Shown: in pieces, positions 44,140 to 55,444 of the stretch
Layout: the number at the start of each line of letters is the position of its first letter
How positions within the stretch are numbered: the stretch's first letter is position 1
Source of the DNA: Dermacentor variabilis
Lineage: Eukaryota > Arthropoda > Arachnida > Ixodida > Ixodidae
Length of the DNA stretch: 64,000 nucleotides
Assembly: GCF_050947875.1 (NCBI RefSeq)
Contig: NW_027460346.1
Span: forward strand, 5,026,000-5,089,999
Direction of reading: 5' to 3'
Translations under genes and position numbers: made by a program
The notes under the pieces: generated by a model
Told to the model about the DNA's origin: nothing
The model's input: the letters and a program-made list of their open reading frames with translations, nothing else
Database searches by the model: none

Positions 44140-45966
44140 TCAGTTCCTCGGCCTTGCCACACTGATGAATGATAAGGCGCAGCAGTAGCGGCCCACGCAG
44201 GGACTGTCGTCACAGAGCTGGCCTTGCCAACGAAGCCTCTTGCCATTTGGCAGAGTGTACACGACTGCGTGGTGCTGCCTGATCCACGACATGGTTTTCA
44301 GCGCAGAGCGGGCAGCCAGGTAGTGCACGCGAACCAATCGCAGTAGTGGCAATGCTTCCACCATGCGGGCGATGAAGTTCGCAACCGCGCTGTCCATTGC
44401 TTGACCCCCGGTCAGCAGGCACAATCTGCGCAGAGCCTTTGCCGCAGTGACTCTAGCAGCTAAGCAAGGCCCAAGCATCTCGTGGCCTGTTTCTATTGTG
44501 CGCGTACAGAGCCGCTCATTTGCGCAACGGAGATTGCAAGGCCCGAAGTAAAACACAGCGCCGGCGTCACTCTCCAGACTATTCAGACTGAAGCGAAGGT
44601 CGGTGACTCGGCACCCAATAGGAACTTGAAGCACAAAATCCACGCCGTCTCAGCGATGTTCAACCGCCGCAGCCTTGTCTGTCCGTGCAGGCAATTGATG
44701 TCACGCTCTGTGAAAATCAAAGGCACTTTGCAGGCGGCGCACGAAAGAGTCTCGTAGTTGCAGACGTCATGCTCCTTGTGGAGCCGGAAGCTTCGCTCCA
44801 GGAACTGAAGCGAGTCTTACACAATTCACGGCGCACGGTGGAAGGGCCAGGGAGCGCAGCTAAGACAAGGCCGGACCCACGACTGACCAGAAGTTGCACA
44901 CGAGCAAGAAGTGGCTCTTCGTCAGGCTGAGCTCGGAGAAGTTGGCGAGGCGCGTTCGGAGGAACTTCCGCATTGGTTTTAGGAATTCGGCAGCACCGCT
45001 GGGCAGGCGTTCGAGCTGGACCTGTTGCGGCGGCGTCAGCAGGGCTAGTGAGAAGGACATGACGTCGTTGCAGTGCTCGGGTGCGTCGCTGCTCCGAGGA
45101 AGCGGCTTTCGGCTTCCGAGTCAGCTTCCACAGCCATGACCGCGCGCCGCACTCTCTGAAGCAACGTGCTCACCTCTCGCAAGTCCTCGAGTCGTATGAG
45201 GCTTGGTGAAGCTCCGTGTAAGAGCCGGTATTGGGCGGAGGTACCCGCTCGCAAGTGTACTGGAAGGTGCGCAGACCGGGCCTGGGTGTCTTCATCCTGG
45301 TAATGGCGTCGCCCATAATCACCTCTACGGCGTCCTTTCGTATGACGTGAGCGTGCAAGCTCGGCAGGCCGTGGCAATCATTCAAGACGACCTCCAAGAA
45401 GTCGGCTGTAAGCGGCGTCGCTGCAACTTCCACGTACATGGACTGGAGAGTGTTCAGCCTGCAACGCGTGCTGGTGTCCACCACGGCGTCTTTCTTCAGC
45501 CACGACTCGTAGCGGCGGTCTTCGTAAAGTGACCACTGTAGCATCTTCACCTTTGTGAACCTCTGTGAGAGCAGTGGTAAATGCGTCGGATGCTCGAAGA
45601 CGCAGTTCACAACGCGCAGCTCCTCCATATTCTCACAGCTGGCGACAAATCCAAGAAGAACGTCGGAGGGAAGAGCGAGGCAGTCAGTGAACCTCAGCTG
45701 GCGCAAGTTCTTGATGTTCACCTTTTCGCAGTATTCCCCAACCGTACACTTATCCGTGCCAGAAGTGAACGGTACAGTGTGCTAATATTCTCGTACACCG
45801 TAGTTACGGTCTCGACGACTCGCTCACGGTTGGGGACTCCCGAGAGCTCAGCTGCTGCGTCGGTGAGAGCGTGGCGGGAGCCTCCGTCCAAAAGTTGGAA
45901 TATCAATTCCCACGCTGCACGCAGGAGTCCGCCGATTAGCTCAGTGCCGAGCGATGGTTTCGTCAT
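44140..45966 (-). pseudogene. Leucine-rich-repeat protein of unknown function, frameshifted
   Basis: Coding signal runs through the whole interval on the minus strand but changes frame about five times; joined it would make about 600 residues without introns. It starts at ATG 45966 (MTKPSLGTELIGGLLRAAWE). From about 45715 come leucine-rich repeats of the cysteine-containing F-box-protein type (LRQLRFTDCLALPSDVLLGF, then MEELRVVNCVF). Further pieces lie at 45180-45045, 45080-44860 (MSFSLALLTPPQQVQLERL), 44810-44650 (CNYETLSCAACKVPLIF, INCLHGQTRLRRLNIAE) and 44643-44140 (LRRLCLLTGG, LLRLVRVHYLAARSALK). I see no clear F-box. It resembles multicopy tick LRR genes that could serve as ubiquitin-ligase adaptors, but that is inference. 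Four of the five frame changes go in the direction of one lost base, so sequencing error must be excluded before calling it dead. Confidence 0.6.
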
Positions 45967-46362
45967 AGTGAATCCCTTCGATCACTGCCTTATCGTTTGC
46001 CTTGGTTCAGTTGTGCGCTTTTTCATTATTCTTGACTAGTCCGGCAAAACGCATTTTCAGAACGCCGCAACATGGCGCGAAGTCGCTTACTCCAGATGAA
46101 GTCTTGGTAGTGGTCGGTGGCCTTTCTTTTCAAGGCACCACTTGCCAAGACGCCCAATTCTGGAATGTGTAATAGTTTCTCTTGCAGTCAGTACTGACTT
46201 TCTGTAGACGAAAGAAAGCGTTCGCTGACGGGGCGCTTATGGTGCCTGGTGTCAACCCTGTCGTAGCTAAGATAATTCATTGGGAACCCTGGTCGCGCCG
46301 ACACCATCACTTCTCACACACATTCCTAAAGCAACGACAAATCAAGCATTTTGCTGCCTTCT
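45967..46362. other. 5' flank of the LRR gene, nothing recognised
   Basis: No open frame of interest and no clear promoter element. It is bounded by the tail of the RTE LINE. Confidence 0.3.
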
Positions 46363-49215
46363 ATCATCATCATCATCATCATCATCAGCCTAGTTACGCC
46401 CACTGCAGGGCAAAGGCCTCTCCCATACTTCTCCAACTACCCCGGTCATGTACTAATTGTGGCCATGTTGTCCCTGCAAACGTCTTAATGTAATCCGCCC
46501 ACCTAACTTTCTGCCGCCCCCTGCTACGCATCCCTTCCCTTGGAATCCAGTCCGTAATCCTTAGTGACCATCGGTTATCTTCCCTCCTCATTACATGTCC
46601 GGCTCATGCCCATTTCTTTTTCTTGATTTCAACTAAGATGTCGTTTACCCGCGTTTGTTGCCTCACCCAATCTGCTCTTTTCTTATCCCTTAACGTCACA
46701 CCCATCATTCTTCTTTCCATAGCTCGTTGCGTCGTCCTCAATTTCAGCAGAACCCTTTTCGTAAGCCTCCAGGTTTCTGCCCCATATGTGAGTACTGGTA
46801 ACACACAGCTGTTATACACTTTCCTTTTGAGGGATAGTGGCAACCTGCTGTTCATGATTTGAGAATGCCTAGCTGCCAAACGCACCCCAGCCCATTCTTA
46901 TTCTTCTGGTTATTTCAGTCTCATGATCCGGATCCATGGTCACTACCTGCCCTAAGTAGATGTATTCCCTTACCCCTTCCAGTGCTTCGCTACCTATCGT
47001 AAACTGCTGTTCTCTTCCGAGCCTGTTAAACATTACTTTAGTTTTCTACAGATTAATTTTCAGACCCACCCTTCTGCTTTGCCTCTCCAGGTCAGTGAGC
47101 ATGCATTGCAATTGGTCTCCTGAGTTACTAAGCAAGGCAATATCATCAGCGAATCGCAAGTTGCTAAGGTATTCTCCATCAACTTTTATCCCCAATTCTT
47201 CCCACTCCAGACCTCTGAATACCTCCTGTAAACATGCTGTGAATAGCATTGGAGATATCGTATCTCCCTGTCTGACGCCTTTCTTTATAGGGATTTTGTT
47301 GCTTTCTTTGTGGAGGACTACGGTGGCTGTGGAGCCGCTATAGATATCTTCCAGTATCTTTACATATGGCTCATCTACACCCTGATTCCGTAATGCCTCC
47401 ATGACTGCTGAGGTTTCGACTGAATCAAACGCTTTCTCGTAATCAATGAAAGCTATATATAAGGGTTGGTTATATTCTGCACATTTCTCTATCACTTGAT
47501 TGATAGTGTGAATATGGTCTATTGTTGAGTAGCCTTTACGGATTCCTGCCTGGTCCTTTGGTTGACAGAAGTCTAAGGTGTTCCTGATTCTATTTGCGAT
47601 TACCTTAGTAAATACTTTGTAGGCAACGGACAGTAAGCTGATCGGTCTGTAATTTTTCAAGTCTTGGCGTCCCCTTTCTTATGGATTAGGATTATGTTAG
47701 CGTTCTTCCAAGATTCCGTTACGCTCGAGGTTATGAGGCATTGCGTATACAGGGTTGCCAGTTTCTCTAGAACAATCTGACCACCATCCTTCAACAAATC
47801 TGCTGTTACCTGATCCTCCCCAGCTGCCTTCCCCCTTTGCATAGCTCCTAAGGCTTTCTTTACTTCTTCTGGCGTTACCTGTGGGATTTCGAATTCCTCT
47901 AGGCTATTCTCTCTTCCACTATCGTCGTGGGTGCCACTGGTACTGTATAAATCTCTATAGAACTCCTCAGCCACTTGAACTATCTCATCCATATTAGTAA
48001 CGATATTGCCGGCTTTGTCTCTTAACGCACACATCTGATTCTTGCCTATTCCTAGTTTCTTCTTCACTGTTTTAGGCTTCCTCCGTTCCTGAGAGCCTGT
48101 TCAATTCTATCCATATTATAGTTCCTGATGTCCGCTGTCTTACGCTTGTTGATTAACTTAGAAAGTTCTGCCAGTTATATTCTAGCTGTAGGGTTAGAAG
48201 CTTTCATACATTGGCGTTTCTTGATCAGATCTTTCGTCTCCTGCGATAGCTTACTGGTTTCCTGTCTAACGGAGTTACCACCGACTTCTATTGCGCACTC
48301 CTTAATGGTTCCCATGAGATAGCCGTTCATTGCTTCAACACTAAGGTCCTCTTCCTGAGTTAAAGCCGAATACCTGTTCTGTAGCTTGATCCGGAATTCC
48401 TCTAGTTTCCCTCTTACCGCTAACTCATTGATTGGCTTCTTGTGTACCAGTTTCTTCCGTTCCCTCCTCAAGTCTAGGCTAATTCGAGTTCTTACCATCC
48501 TATGGTCACTGCAGCGTACCTTGCCGAGCACGTCTACATCTTGTATGATGCCAGGGTTCGCGCAGAGTATGAAGTCGATTTCATTTCTAGTCTCACCATT
48601 CGGGCTCCTCCATGTCCACTTTCGACTAACCCGCTTGCGGAAAAAGGTGTTCATTATCCGCATATTATTCTGTTCTGCAAACTCTACTAATAATTCTCCT
48701 CTGCGATTCCTAGAGCCTATGCCATATTCCCCCACTGACTTGTCTCCAGCCTGCTTCTTGCCTACCCTGGCATTGAAGTCGCCCATCAGTATAGTGTATT
48801 TTGTTTTGACTTTACCCATCGCCGATTCCACGTCTTCATAAAAGCTTTCGACTTCCTGGTCATCATGACTGCATGTAGGGGCATAGACTTGTACCACCTT
48901 CAATTTGTACCTCTTATTAAGTTTCACAACAAGACCTGCCACCCTCTCGTTAATGCTATAGAATTCCTGTATGTTACCAGCTATTTCCTTATTAATCAGG
49001 AATCCGACTCCTAGTTCTCGTCTCTCCGCTAAGCCCCGGTAACACAGTACATGCCCGCTTTTTAGCACTGTATATGCTTCTTTTGTCCTCCTAACCTCAC
49101 TGAGCCCTATTATATCCCATTTACTACCCTCTAATTCCTCCAATAACACTGCTAGACTCGCCTCACTAGATAGCGTTCTAACGTGAAACGTTGCCAGGTT
49201 CAGATTGCAATGGCG
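46363..49215 (-). mobile_element. RTE-clade LINE, nearly full length, inactive
   Basis: A single polyprotein reads from about 49205 down to 46394. The endonuclease starts ATFHVRTL (an Asn is expected where His stands) and includes LMGDFNARVG and RCSDHRM, in a 324-codon open piece ending at 48175. An in-frame TAA (ARI-stop-LAEL) and a lost base near 48070 follow. The RT shows NYRPISLLSVAYKV, AFIDYEKAFDSV, GVRQGDTISPML and LRFADDIALLS (near 47135-47160), so the catalytic box is intact. A TAG lies near 47046 and a TGA near 46604. The C-terminus has GRQKVRWADYI. The 3' end is an (ATG)n tail (ATC run at 46363-46386 on the plus strand), typical of RTE. It has only a handful of lesions, hence fairly young. 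Confidence 0.9.
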
Positions 49216-49289
49216 GCCTGCCTTCTATAGTATACAGCAAAAGCTGTATATGATTAACCTTCCGTAGTTTTTTCGGCGTCCGTAAAGAG
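49216..49289. other. Junction upstream of the RTE LINE
   Basis: Short AT-rich sequence with AGCAAAAGCTGTATATG; nothing recognised. Confidence 0.3.
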
Positions 49290-49504
49290 AAAAACATCAT
49301 CATGTGGGCTGATCTTGGTGAAAGTGCAGAAAGGGACCAAGCTCAATGGCACGTACCCCAGTGGGCTCGGGAAACTGTAACGCGCCGTTCGGGATATTCG
49401 GGATGGGCCCACGTATGCGGAGTGCTTAACGCCTGCTTCACCTCCCCCGCGGGTGGGCTCTATATTGCACTATCTTCGGGCCGACCCGCGGCGCAGGTGA
49501 AGCA
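49290..49504. repeat. Dispersed tick repeat with GC-rich hairpin
   Basis: 49434-49460 and 49478-49504 form an imperfect hairpin (TGCTTCACCTCCCCCGCGGG against the complement of CCCGCGGCGCAGGTGAAGCA, about 23 of 27 pairs). The preceding part (TGGCACGTACCCCAGTGGGC, CCACGTATGCGG) belongs to a repeat I recognise from tick genomic sequence. Function unknown. Confidence 0.6.
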
Positions 49505-51027
49505 CTTTGCTTTTCGTTTGATAGCTTTGACTGTCGTCAGCTTTCGCTGTCATTCCACCTTCACAGATTGAAATGGTCGTCAATTTTTTCACTCCTTTAG
49601 GGTGGCGGCAGTTATCGGCATCTCCTGGGGTGTGAAGATCAGTTTTGCTCATCGATTCGGTGCCCGCCCGATTAACTCGAGATGAGTTCAGTTGTCACTA
49701 TCTAAATGTGTATGGTGTTTGTGCAGCATGTTCAATAAATCCCGCAACCATCCGTTGCCTTGGCTTTGGTTTCCCTAGTGGTAGACTCCCCCCCCCCTTT
49801 TTTTTTTATTACAAAATTATTTGACTACGGTCCTTTTCATTTATCTTTCTAATTTGGCAGCCTGCAATACTTAGGTGCAGCAGGCAGGGCTTAGTTTTTA
49901 TATTAATTATTTTTAAATTAATTTTTATTGCCCAACACAATTTTTTGCGCTATCTATTCAACAATCACGAGCGTCGCTGTTGCTTCATTGGTTCAACTTT
50001 CTTTCTTTATATGCTGATCCAGGTACAAGGAAAGGGGTTCGGTTCGTAGTCAGCTGGTCTCTACGCTCGTGGAACGAGTTGCGGCGGGAGAAAACGCCAG
50101 TTGCGTTTAACTTTCCCTTTTGCTTGATTATTTTCTCGAGTGACGGCTCGCCGCGACGCTGGCCGATCTTCGCAACCATATACCCGCGATATGGGTTAGA
50201 TAAGATGGAATATAAGATATTGCGATACAGCGTCCATCATAAAACCTCGCAAAAAGCGTTAAACCCACAAGCAACATGAATGTCACCCGTTACGTTGTCT
50301 GGTTTCTCCCTAATTGTGCAGCACTTTTCGTGCAAAATTGGCAACTGGAAACAAGAGTCGCAAGGAGTTGAGAAATTACGCGAGATACTAAGGGACAGAG
50401 CAAAGGCAACAGCCAAAGAAGAAAGAAAAGCGAAAATTAACAAATTTAACCGCCTTCGTGAAAATATTTATGGATCAACATATCTTTATTTAAATAGGAA
50501 GTAGAGAAAAAGCCGCCTGAAGTAGAGAATAATTCCGTGTCTTTTGAATCACGTTTCTACAGTTATCAGTCGAGCCGCCTTACGTAGCTACTTCTCTATG
50601 GTGCTTATGTGGGTGTTTTTCTAACCTTCCACGGTGGTCGCAGTACGTCTAGAACCGCAGCGTCCTGCATGCGCTCTGAGCGGTTGTACGGGACTGGAGG
50701 CCACGCATCGTTACGCAACTTCCTAAATAACAACACGAGTTGGTTTTGGCGCTTAACTTGGTAGAGCAGTAAACGAGGGATCCAAAAGAACTCTGATTGA
50801 TTCGCAAATATATATTTCAATTTAATTCTTCCAAAGCTAATAGAAAAAACGCTACTGGAAATCTTCATTTTACACTTTCGCTTCTTTACTAGTTATTGGC
50901 AGTGTCCTTCCTGCACTGCTTTCATGCGCGAGTCGCTGTGATCTGGTCCCTTGTTTGCCAAGTAAAGCAGGGGTGTATCTCACAGGCGTAACTGTGAGGT
51001 ACAGCCTATTTCAATTCTCTCTTGACC
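49505..51027. other. Spacer, nothing recognised
   Basis: AT-rich with homopolymer runs (C and T at 49788-49808). Open frames reach 99 codons without domains. The 74-codon frame at 50280-50504 is Lys/Glu/Arg-rich but unsupported. Confidence 0.3.
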
Positions 51028-51268
51028 CGCGCCGTGGTTACTCAGTGGCTATGGTGTTGGGCTGCTGAGCACGAGGTCGCGGGATCGAATCCCGGCCACG
51101 GCGGCCGCATTTCGATGGGGGCGAAATGCGAAAACACCCGTGTGCTTAGATTTAGGTGCACGTTAAAGAACCCCAGTTGGTCAAAATTTCCGGAGTCCTC
51201 CACTACGGCGTGCCTCATAATCAGAAAGTGGGTTTGGCACGTAAAACCCCAGATATTATTATTATTCT
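51028..51268 (+). repeat. Ruka-type tRNA-derived SINE, best preserved copy
   Basis: A box (TACTCAGTGGCTATGG), B box GGGATCGAATCCC (51081-51093), then GCATTTCGATGGGGGCGAAA, TTAGATTTAGGTGCACG, TTAAAGAACCCC and GGCGTGCCTCATAATCAG. The end is ACGTAAAACCCCAGATATTA with a short ATT-repeat tail at 51252-51266. All parts are in order. RNA polymerase III boxes look usable. Confidence 0.95.
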
Positions 51269-52865
51269 CTCTTGCAAGTTTACGCGTCCTTATGGGGAGT
51301 GATAGGCACTACTCACATTTGTAGAAGTAAAGGACCCTTCGACCCCTCATTTGCATAGAAAAGTTACCTACGGTTGGGCCCCCCCCTCCCGAAAAAAAAA
51401 TCATGGGTACGTGCCTGATTTTGGGGCAATTAATGCTGGCATACGTACAGTCACCTGAAATATGAGCTCCGACACAGTGCCCGTGGTGGAATTGGCCCGG
51501 TGTGTACAGAGCTACATTGAACCACGAAATGCTGGTTTGATAAATACCAGTAAATGGAAAGTGTTTAGCTCTTGAATTTCTCTATGTCGGCGCCGCTGTG
51601 CAGCCCTTGGGGCCCTTTCTACCACGAGTACTAAGTTTCAGTTAGTATTTAAAGTAACCGCTCATAATTATTATTTTTTTTCGGTGAGCTTCTTGAACGT
51701 CTTACCACTGTTCTAAAGTCATCGGTTAGCTTCAGACGCGCCTGCATGTATTTCGAATACCAAGAATGTTGTGACGAATTCAATAGCGAGCGTTATCTTC
51801 TCAGATTGCGTGCGTGAATCGAATACGAGCGTACATTCTCGATTGCAAATGAGCGCCCTAATTTGGCTGCAATGTACGAACATTCCAATCTTATGAACGG
51901 ATGCCGTAATCCGTACGTACATCAGATTCAGAGAAAGCAATAATTTGCGCGGAGAGATAGTTGTACTTTGTGTGTTGTTATTTTTGTTTCAGTGCAAGCT
52001 CGCCCTATAATTCGTTGGATTCGTGACTCTCTCGTTTGAAACTGTCGTATTGTTCGCATCACTACACTGTGACGGTATAGGCGTGCTACATTTTCATTGA
52101 GCCAATACTGGGAAATAGATTAGGACATCTTTTTTGCGTGTGCGTTTACACATTTAACACAGCAATTTATTATGAGTAATTTACTTACTAATTTAGGAGC
52201 TTGTAAAAGACAGCAACCTTGTATTAACAAGAGGTCTTAAGAATAACGAAAATTTAAATGCCTATAGGTCGGCTTTCACCTCATCGCAGAGAAAGAAATT
52301 TCAGTAAAATCATCCTTATGAAAATTAAACCTCTATCCACTTGAAAACGTTTCATCTGAGTTGTCACTTTGCACGTTGATACCGACTTGAAGGTGGTTCG
52401 TATCGTTAGACACGGGTGGCCCACGATACGAACGATAAATCAAGGGAGCCTAAAGCAGCGTTGTTCTTAGTGCCGACAAGAGCAGCAACGCACACCACTT
52501 CTGGGCGAGTGACACTTTTCGGTACAATTCTTCAAGCGCGATTACACTCAAGTTGTGGGCTAAGGAATGTTTACCAAAGATGCAGTAATATGATAATATC
52601 GCTCATGTCTATAGCGCGATACCTGAAAAAATAAGAGACAACATTTTTTTGGAACTGTGATCACACAACGTGATTATGACCGCAAACCCTCGAGGAGATG
52701 AGCGCAACAAGCTGCGAATGAACCCTGCGGAAATTACGACGTCAGGATTTCTGTGCAGGCGCTTGCGGAGCTTGTCATCGCATACGTGTTGCATCAAGCT
52801 CTGTCACTGGATCTGAAGTGGAAGGTTCCGCGGCTGCTTCATTTTCTCTTTGAGCGAAATTAGTT
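51269..52865. other. Spacer, nothing recognised
   Basis: AT-rich, with frames up to 73 codons and no recognised repeat or domain. It ends in the TTAA (52866-52869) flanking the next element. Confidence 0.3.
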
Positions 52866-52869
52866 TTAA

Positions 52870-54353
52870 AGGGCCCCTGAAACGGTTAGGACAAATTTTG
52901 TAGACGCGTAGGGTACAGCTTAAGTAGAACATTCGCACCACAATTTAAGTGAAGCGTTAGGTATTAATGGAGCTAAGAAGCGATTAAAAGTTACCCTCCT
53001 CCCTAGCCATGCTTTTCCTCCTCAACTCGTTCGTCGAGCTAGCGGGGCTAAGCTCCGCCTTCACTGGTTTAGCGTCACGATGCGACGTCACATCTTCCAC
53101 TTCCGGTTGTTTTGGAGCCCGCCCCCGCCGGCGCGAGACCTCTCCGCTAGCCGCTTGGCCGTCTACCCCAAGCGAGAGCTATCGAAGCAGCGTGCGTTGC
53201 GAGCATTCTGTCGTAGCGCCGAACGTGTTTTGTATTCCGGTAACCACAGGCAAGCTGGTCATTTCGGCAAATGACTGGAAGCATGAACTCAAGCTGATGT
53301 AGGAACGTTAGCGTAGACGTACGTGAGCGGCCTGATCGGTCTGCACGGTCCATACACTTGTTGGCGCAGCGCTTAACCAGCCAAACAAAGCGCTAACATT
53401 GCTCTAACCAAGTGTGAAACATTTTAAACATACATAAAAACGTGTTGATGATTACACTCCTGCGGAAAATACACACCAGCAGCAAAGAAGAATACACTTC
53501 GTTGCTGCTACTGTGTATGGTTGAGCTTTGTGCCACCAGGTGGCTGCACCGTGCAGACCATTCACATTTGCCCTTCTGCTCATCTCATGGCTGATCCCGT
53601 TACGGCACAGTTAAGCGGCCAGACTCTGTCCCCTTGCTCTTGCGTTTGCCCTAATACCGGACTCGCGAAACGCTACTGCGTTAGTAATCTTCCGGTGTAA
53701 AGTGGACGGCCACAAACGCGCAAATCCTGGCGCCGATCGGATAGCGGCAGCCCGATGCGCAGCAGCCAGTTCGCTTGTACGCTGCCTTGCAGTGGGACAC
53801 GATGTCGCAGCTTGATATATTGCCAGTCGCTACGTTTGCAGTCCACAAGGCAACAAAGTCGAATCATAGTGCTCGCGAAAAGACTGAGACCGACTCTGAC
53901 CGCGGAGCTCTCGTCAAAATGGAGTACGTTGTAACACAAGCAGACGACACTTGCTGTGTGCCGGAAGTGCTTAAGTGTACTGAAAAATTATTCTTGTGCA
54001 TTCTCTTTACGTTACTTTCTTTTCAAAAAAAAAATTAACTAACATTCCAACTATTACGAAGATCATTAGTTTACCATAAAGTTGGAAAAATTATCGATCA
54101 CGCGCCCTTGTCAGCCAATCAGATAGCTCGCCCCACTGACGTCGTATGGGTGATTTCTGTCATATGGGTAGGGGCGGCTTAAAATTCCGCCGAGCAGTGT
54201 GCTGCGATCGGCAGCGATGTGCATTTTTAAAACCTTATAATAAATTACACGCTTTACGCGGGGCACTTAGATGTGTCAATCAATGATCAGAAGGACCTAC
54301 TCTAACGACTCTGTACGTTTGTAGAAAATCGTTAAAACCGTTTCAGGGTCCCT
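52870..54353. mobile_element. Non-autonomous TTAA-flanked inverted-repeat transposon
   Basis: The left end is AGGGCCCCTGAAACGGTT (52870) and the right end is the complement of AGGGACCCTGAAACGGTT (ending 54353). Both are followed by related sequence with GAC-AAATTTT or GATTTTC, so the terminal repeat is about 30 bp and imperfect. TTAA sits on both sides (52866-52869 and 54354-54357), the duplication type of piggyBac and Kolobok transposons. Inside 1,484 bp there are only short open frames (up to 97 codons, 53009-53302) and no transposase motif. I recognise these termini as a widespread tick repeat. Confidence 0.8.
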
Positions 54354-54491
54354 TTAAACATCACGCTCAATAACGCTTTCCTTGCGTTTGCCTTCCCTTA
54401 CGTTAAACTGTAAATGTTTTGAAGGGGCGCACACCAAAACGCCCCGCAAAGCTGCTTCCGTTTATGTGCGTATAAGGCGACAGACGCTATT

Positions 54492-54617
54492 CTAAATCTC
54501 TTTCTTCTCCAGACAAATATAGATGCTCTGGCTGCCTCACAAAATTACGAAACTCTAAATCTCTTTCTTCTCCAGACAAATATAGGTGCTCTGGCTGCCT
54601 CACAAAATTACGAAACT
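54492..54617. repeat. 63 bp tandem duplication, two copies
   Basis: 54492-54554 and 54555-54617 are the same 63 bp (starting CTAAATCTCTTTCTTCTCC) with a single visible difference (ATAGATG against ATAGGTG), so the duplication is recent. Confidence 0.95.
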
Positions 54618-55444
54618 CTGTCTACCAAAACGCAAATGTGAGCCAAGTGGACGCGCGCTGGTTGCGTCGGGTAGGTTCAAACCGCTATTAATTTCGAGGT
54701 GCTGCAAACGCAAGGCGCGCTGCCGCGAGCTTTCACGCGCCAGCAAGCGTACCTGGAGTCTGGCCTTAAGCGTTTGCAGCGTTCGTCCTTGCGCAACAAT
54801 GTGCAAATGGGGTATGCTAGCTGATATACGAATTGTATTCACTCTCTGCAAGCACCTATACGTTCCCAAACCTTGCAGCCTTGGCTCTACTGAACGCCGC
54901 AGCACACTTGAATGAAAGTTTTTTTTTTTAAATATATATAGAGTGAGACGCCGCCCGCGTTGGAGCCCCGAAGCAGCTTTATATCTAGGTCGTCGGTGCG
55001 AACACGCAGTCGGACGGCTGCGTCGGTGGCGCATCATGCACAACAAAGGTTTCGGCGCTGTAAATTTTGGAGCGCTTACTTGAATGCTTGGGCTTCGTTT
55101 GATTTGCAGTGCATTTTTTCTCAGCAGTTCCTTCACATTTCCTTAGCCGAGAAAAGCGGCAAACGTCCTTCTGAATGTGCTCACCGGCGCCGCGTCGCCT
55201 GCTCGGCGTCTAGTTGGCGTTTGCTCCTCACCGTCATCGCCTACCGTACAAGGGCGGAGTAGAAAATTATAATGCAATGAATCATTAGGCTTTTAAGTCG
55301 TTGAACATCGTCAACGCATCATCAGCGCTAAGGCTGTGCTTCCGTCTGCAAGGTGGAATTCAAACCTCTTTTATACCTCGGTATCGTCTGTGCAGGCCTA
55401 ACAGCGTGAAAAGAAAGAGCTGATCTCAATCGGCGCGGGAATCT
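54618..55444. other. Spacer before the Gypsy element
   Basis: 54600-55136 (minus) and 54960-55262 (plus) are overlapping open frames of 178 and 100 codons in GC-rich repeat-like DNA without recognisable domains. No gene called. Confidence 0.3.
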
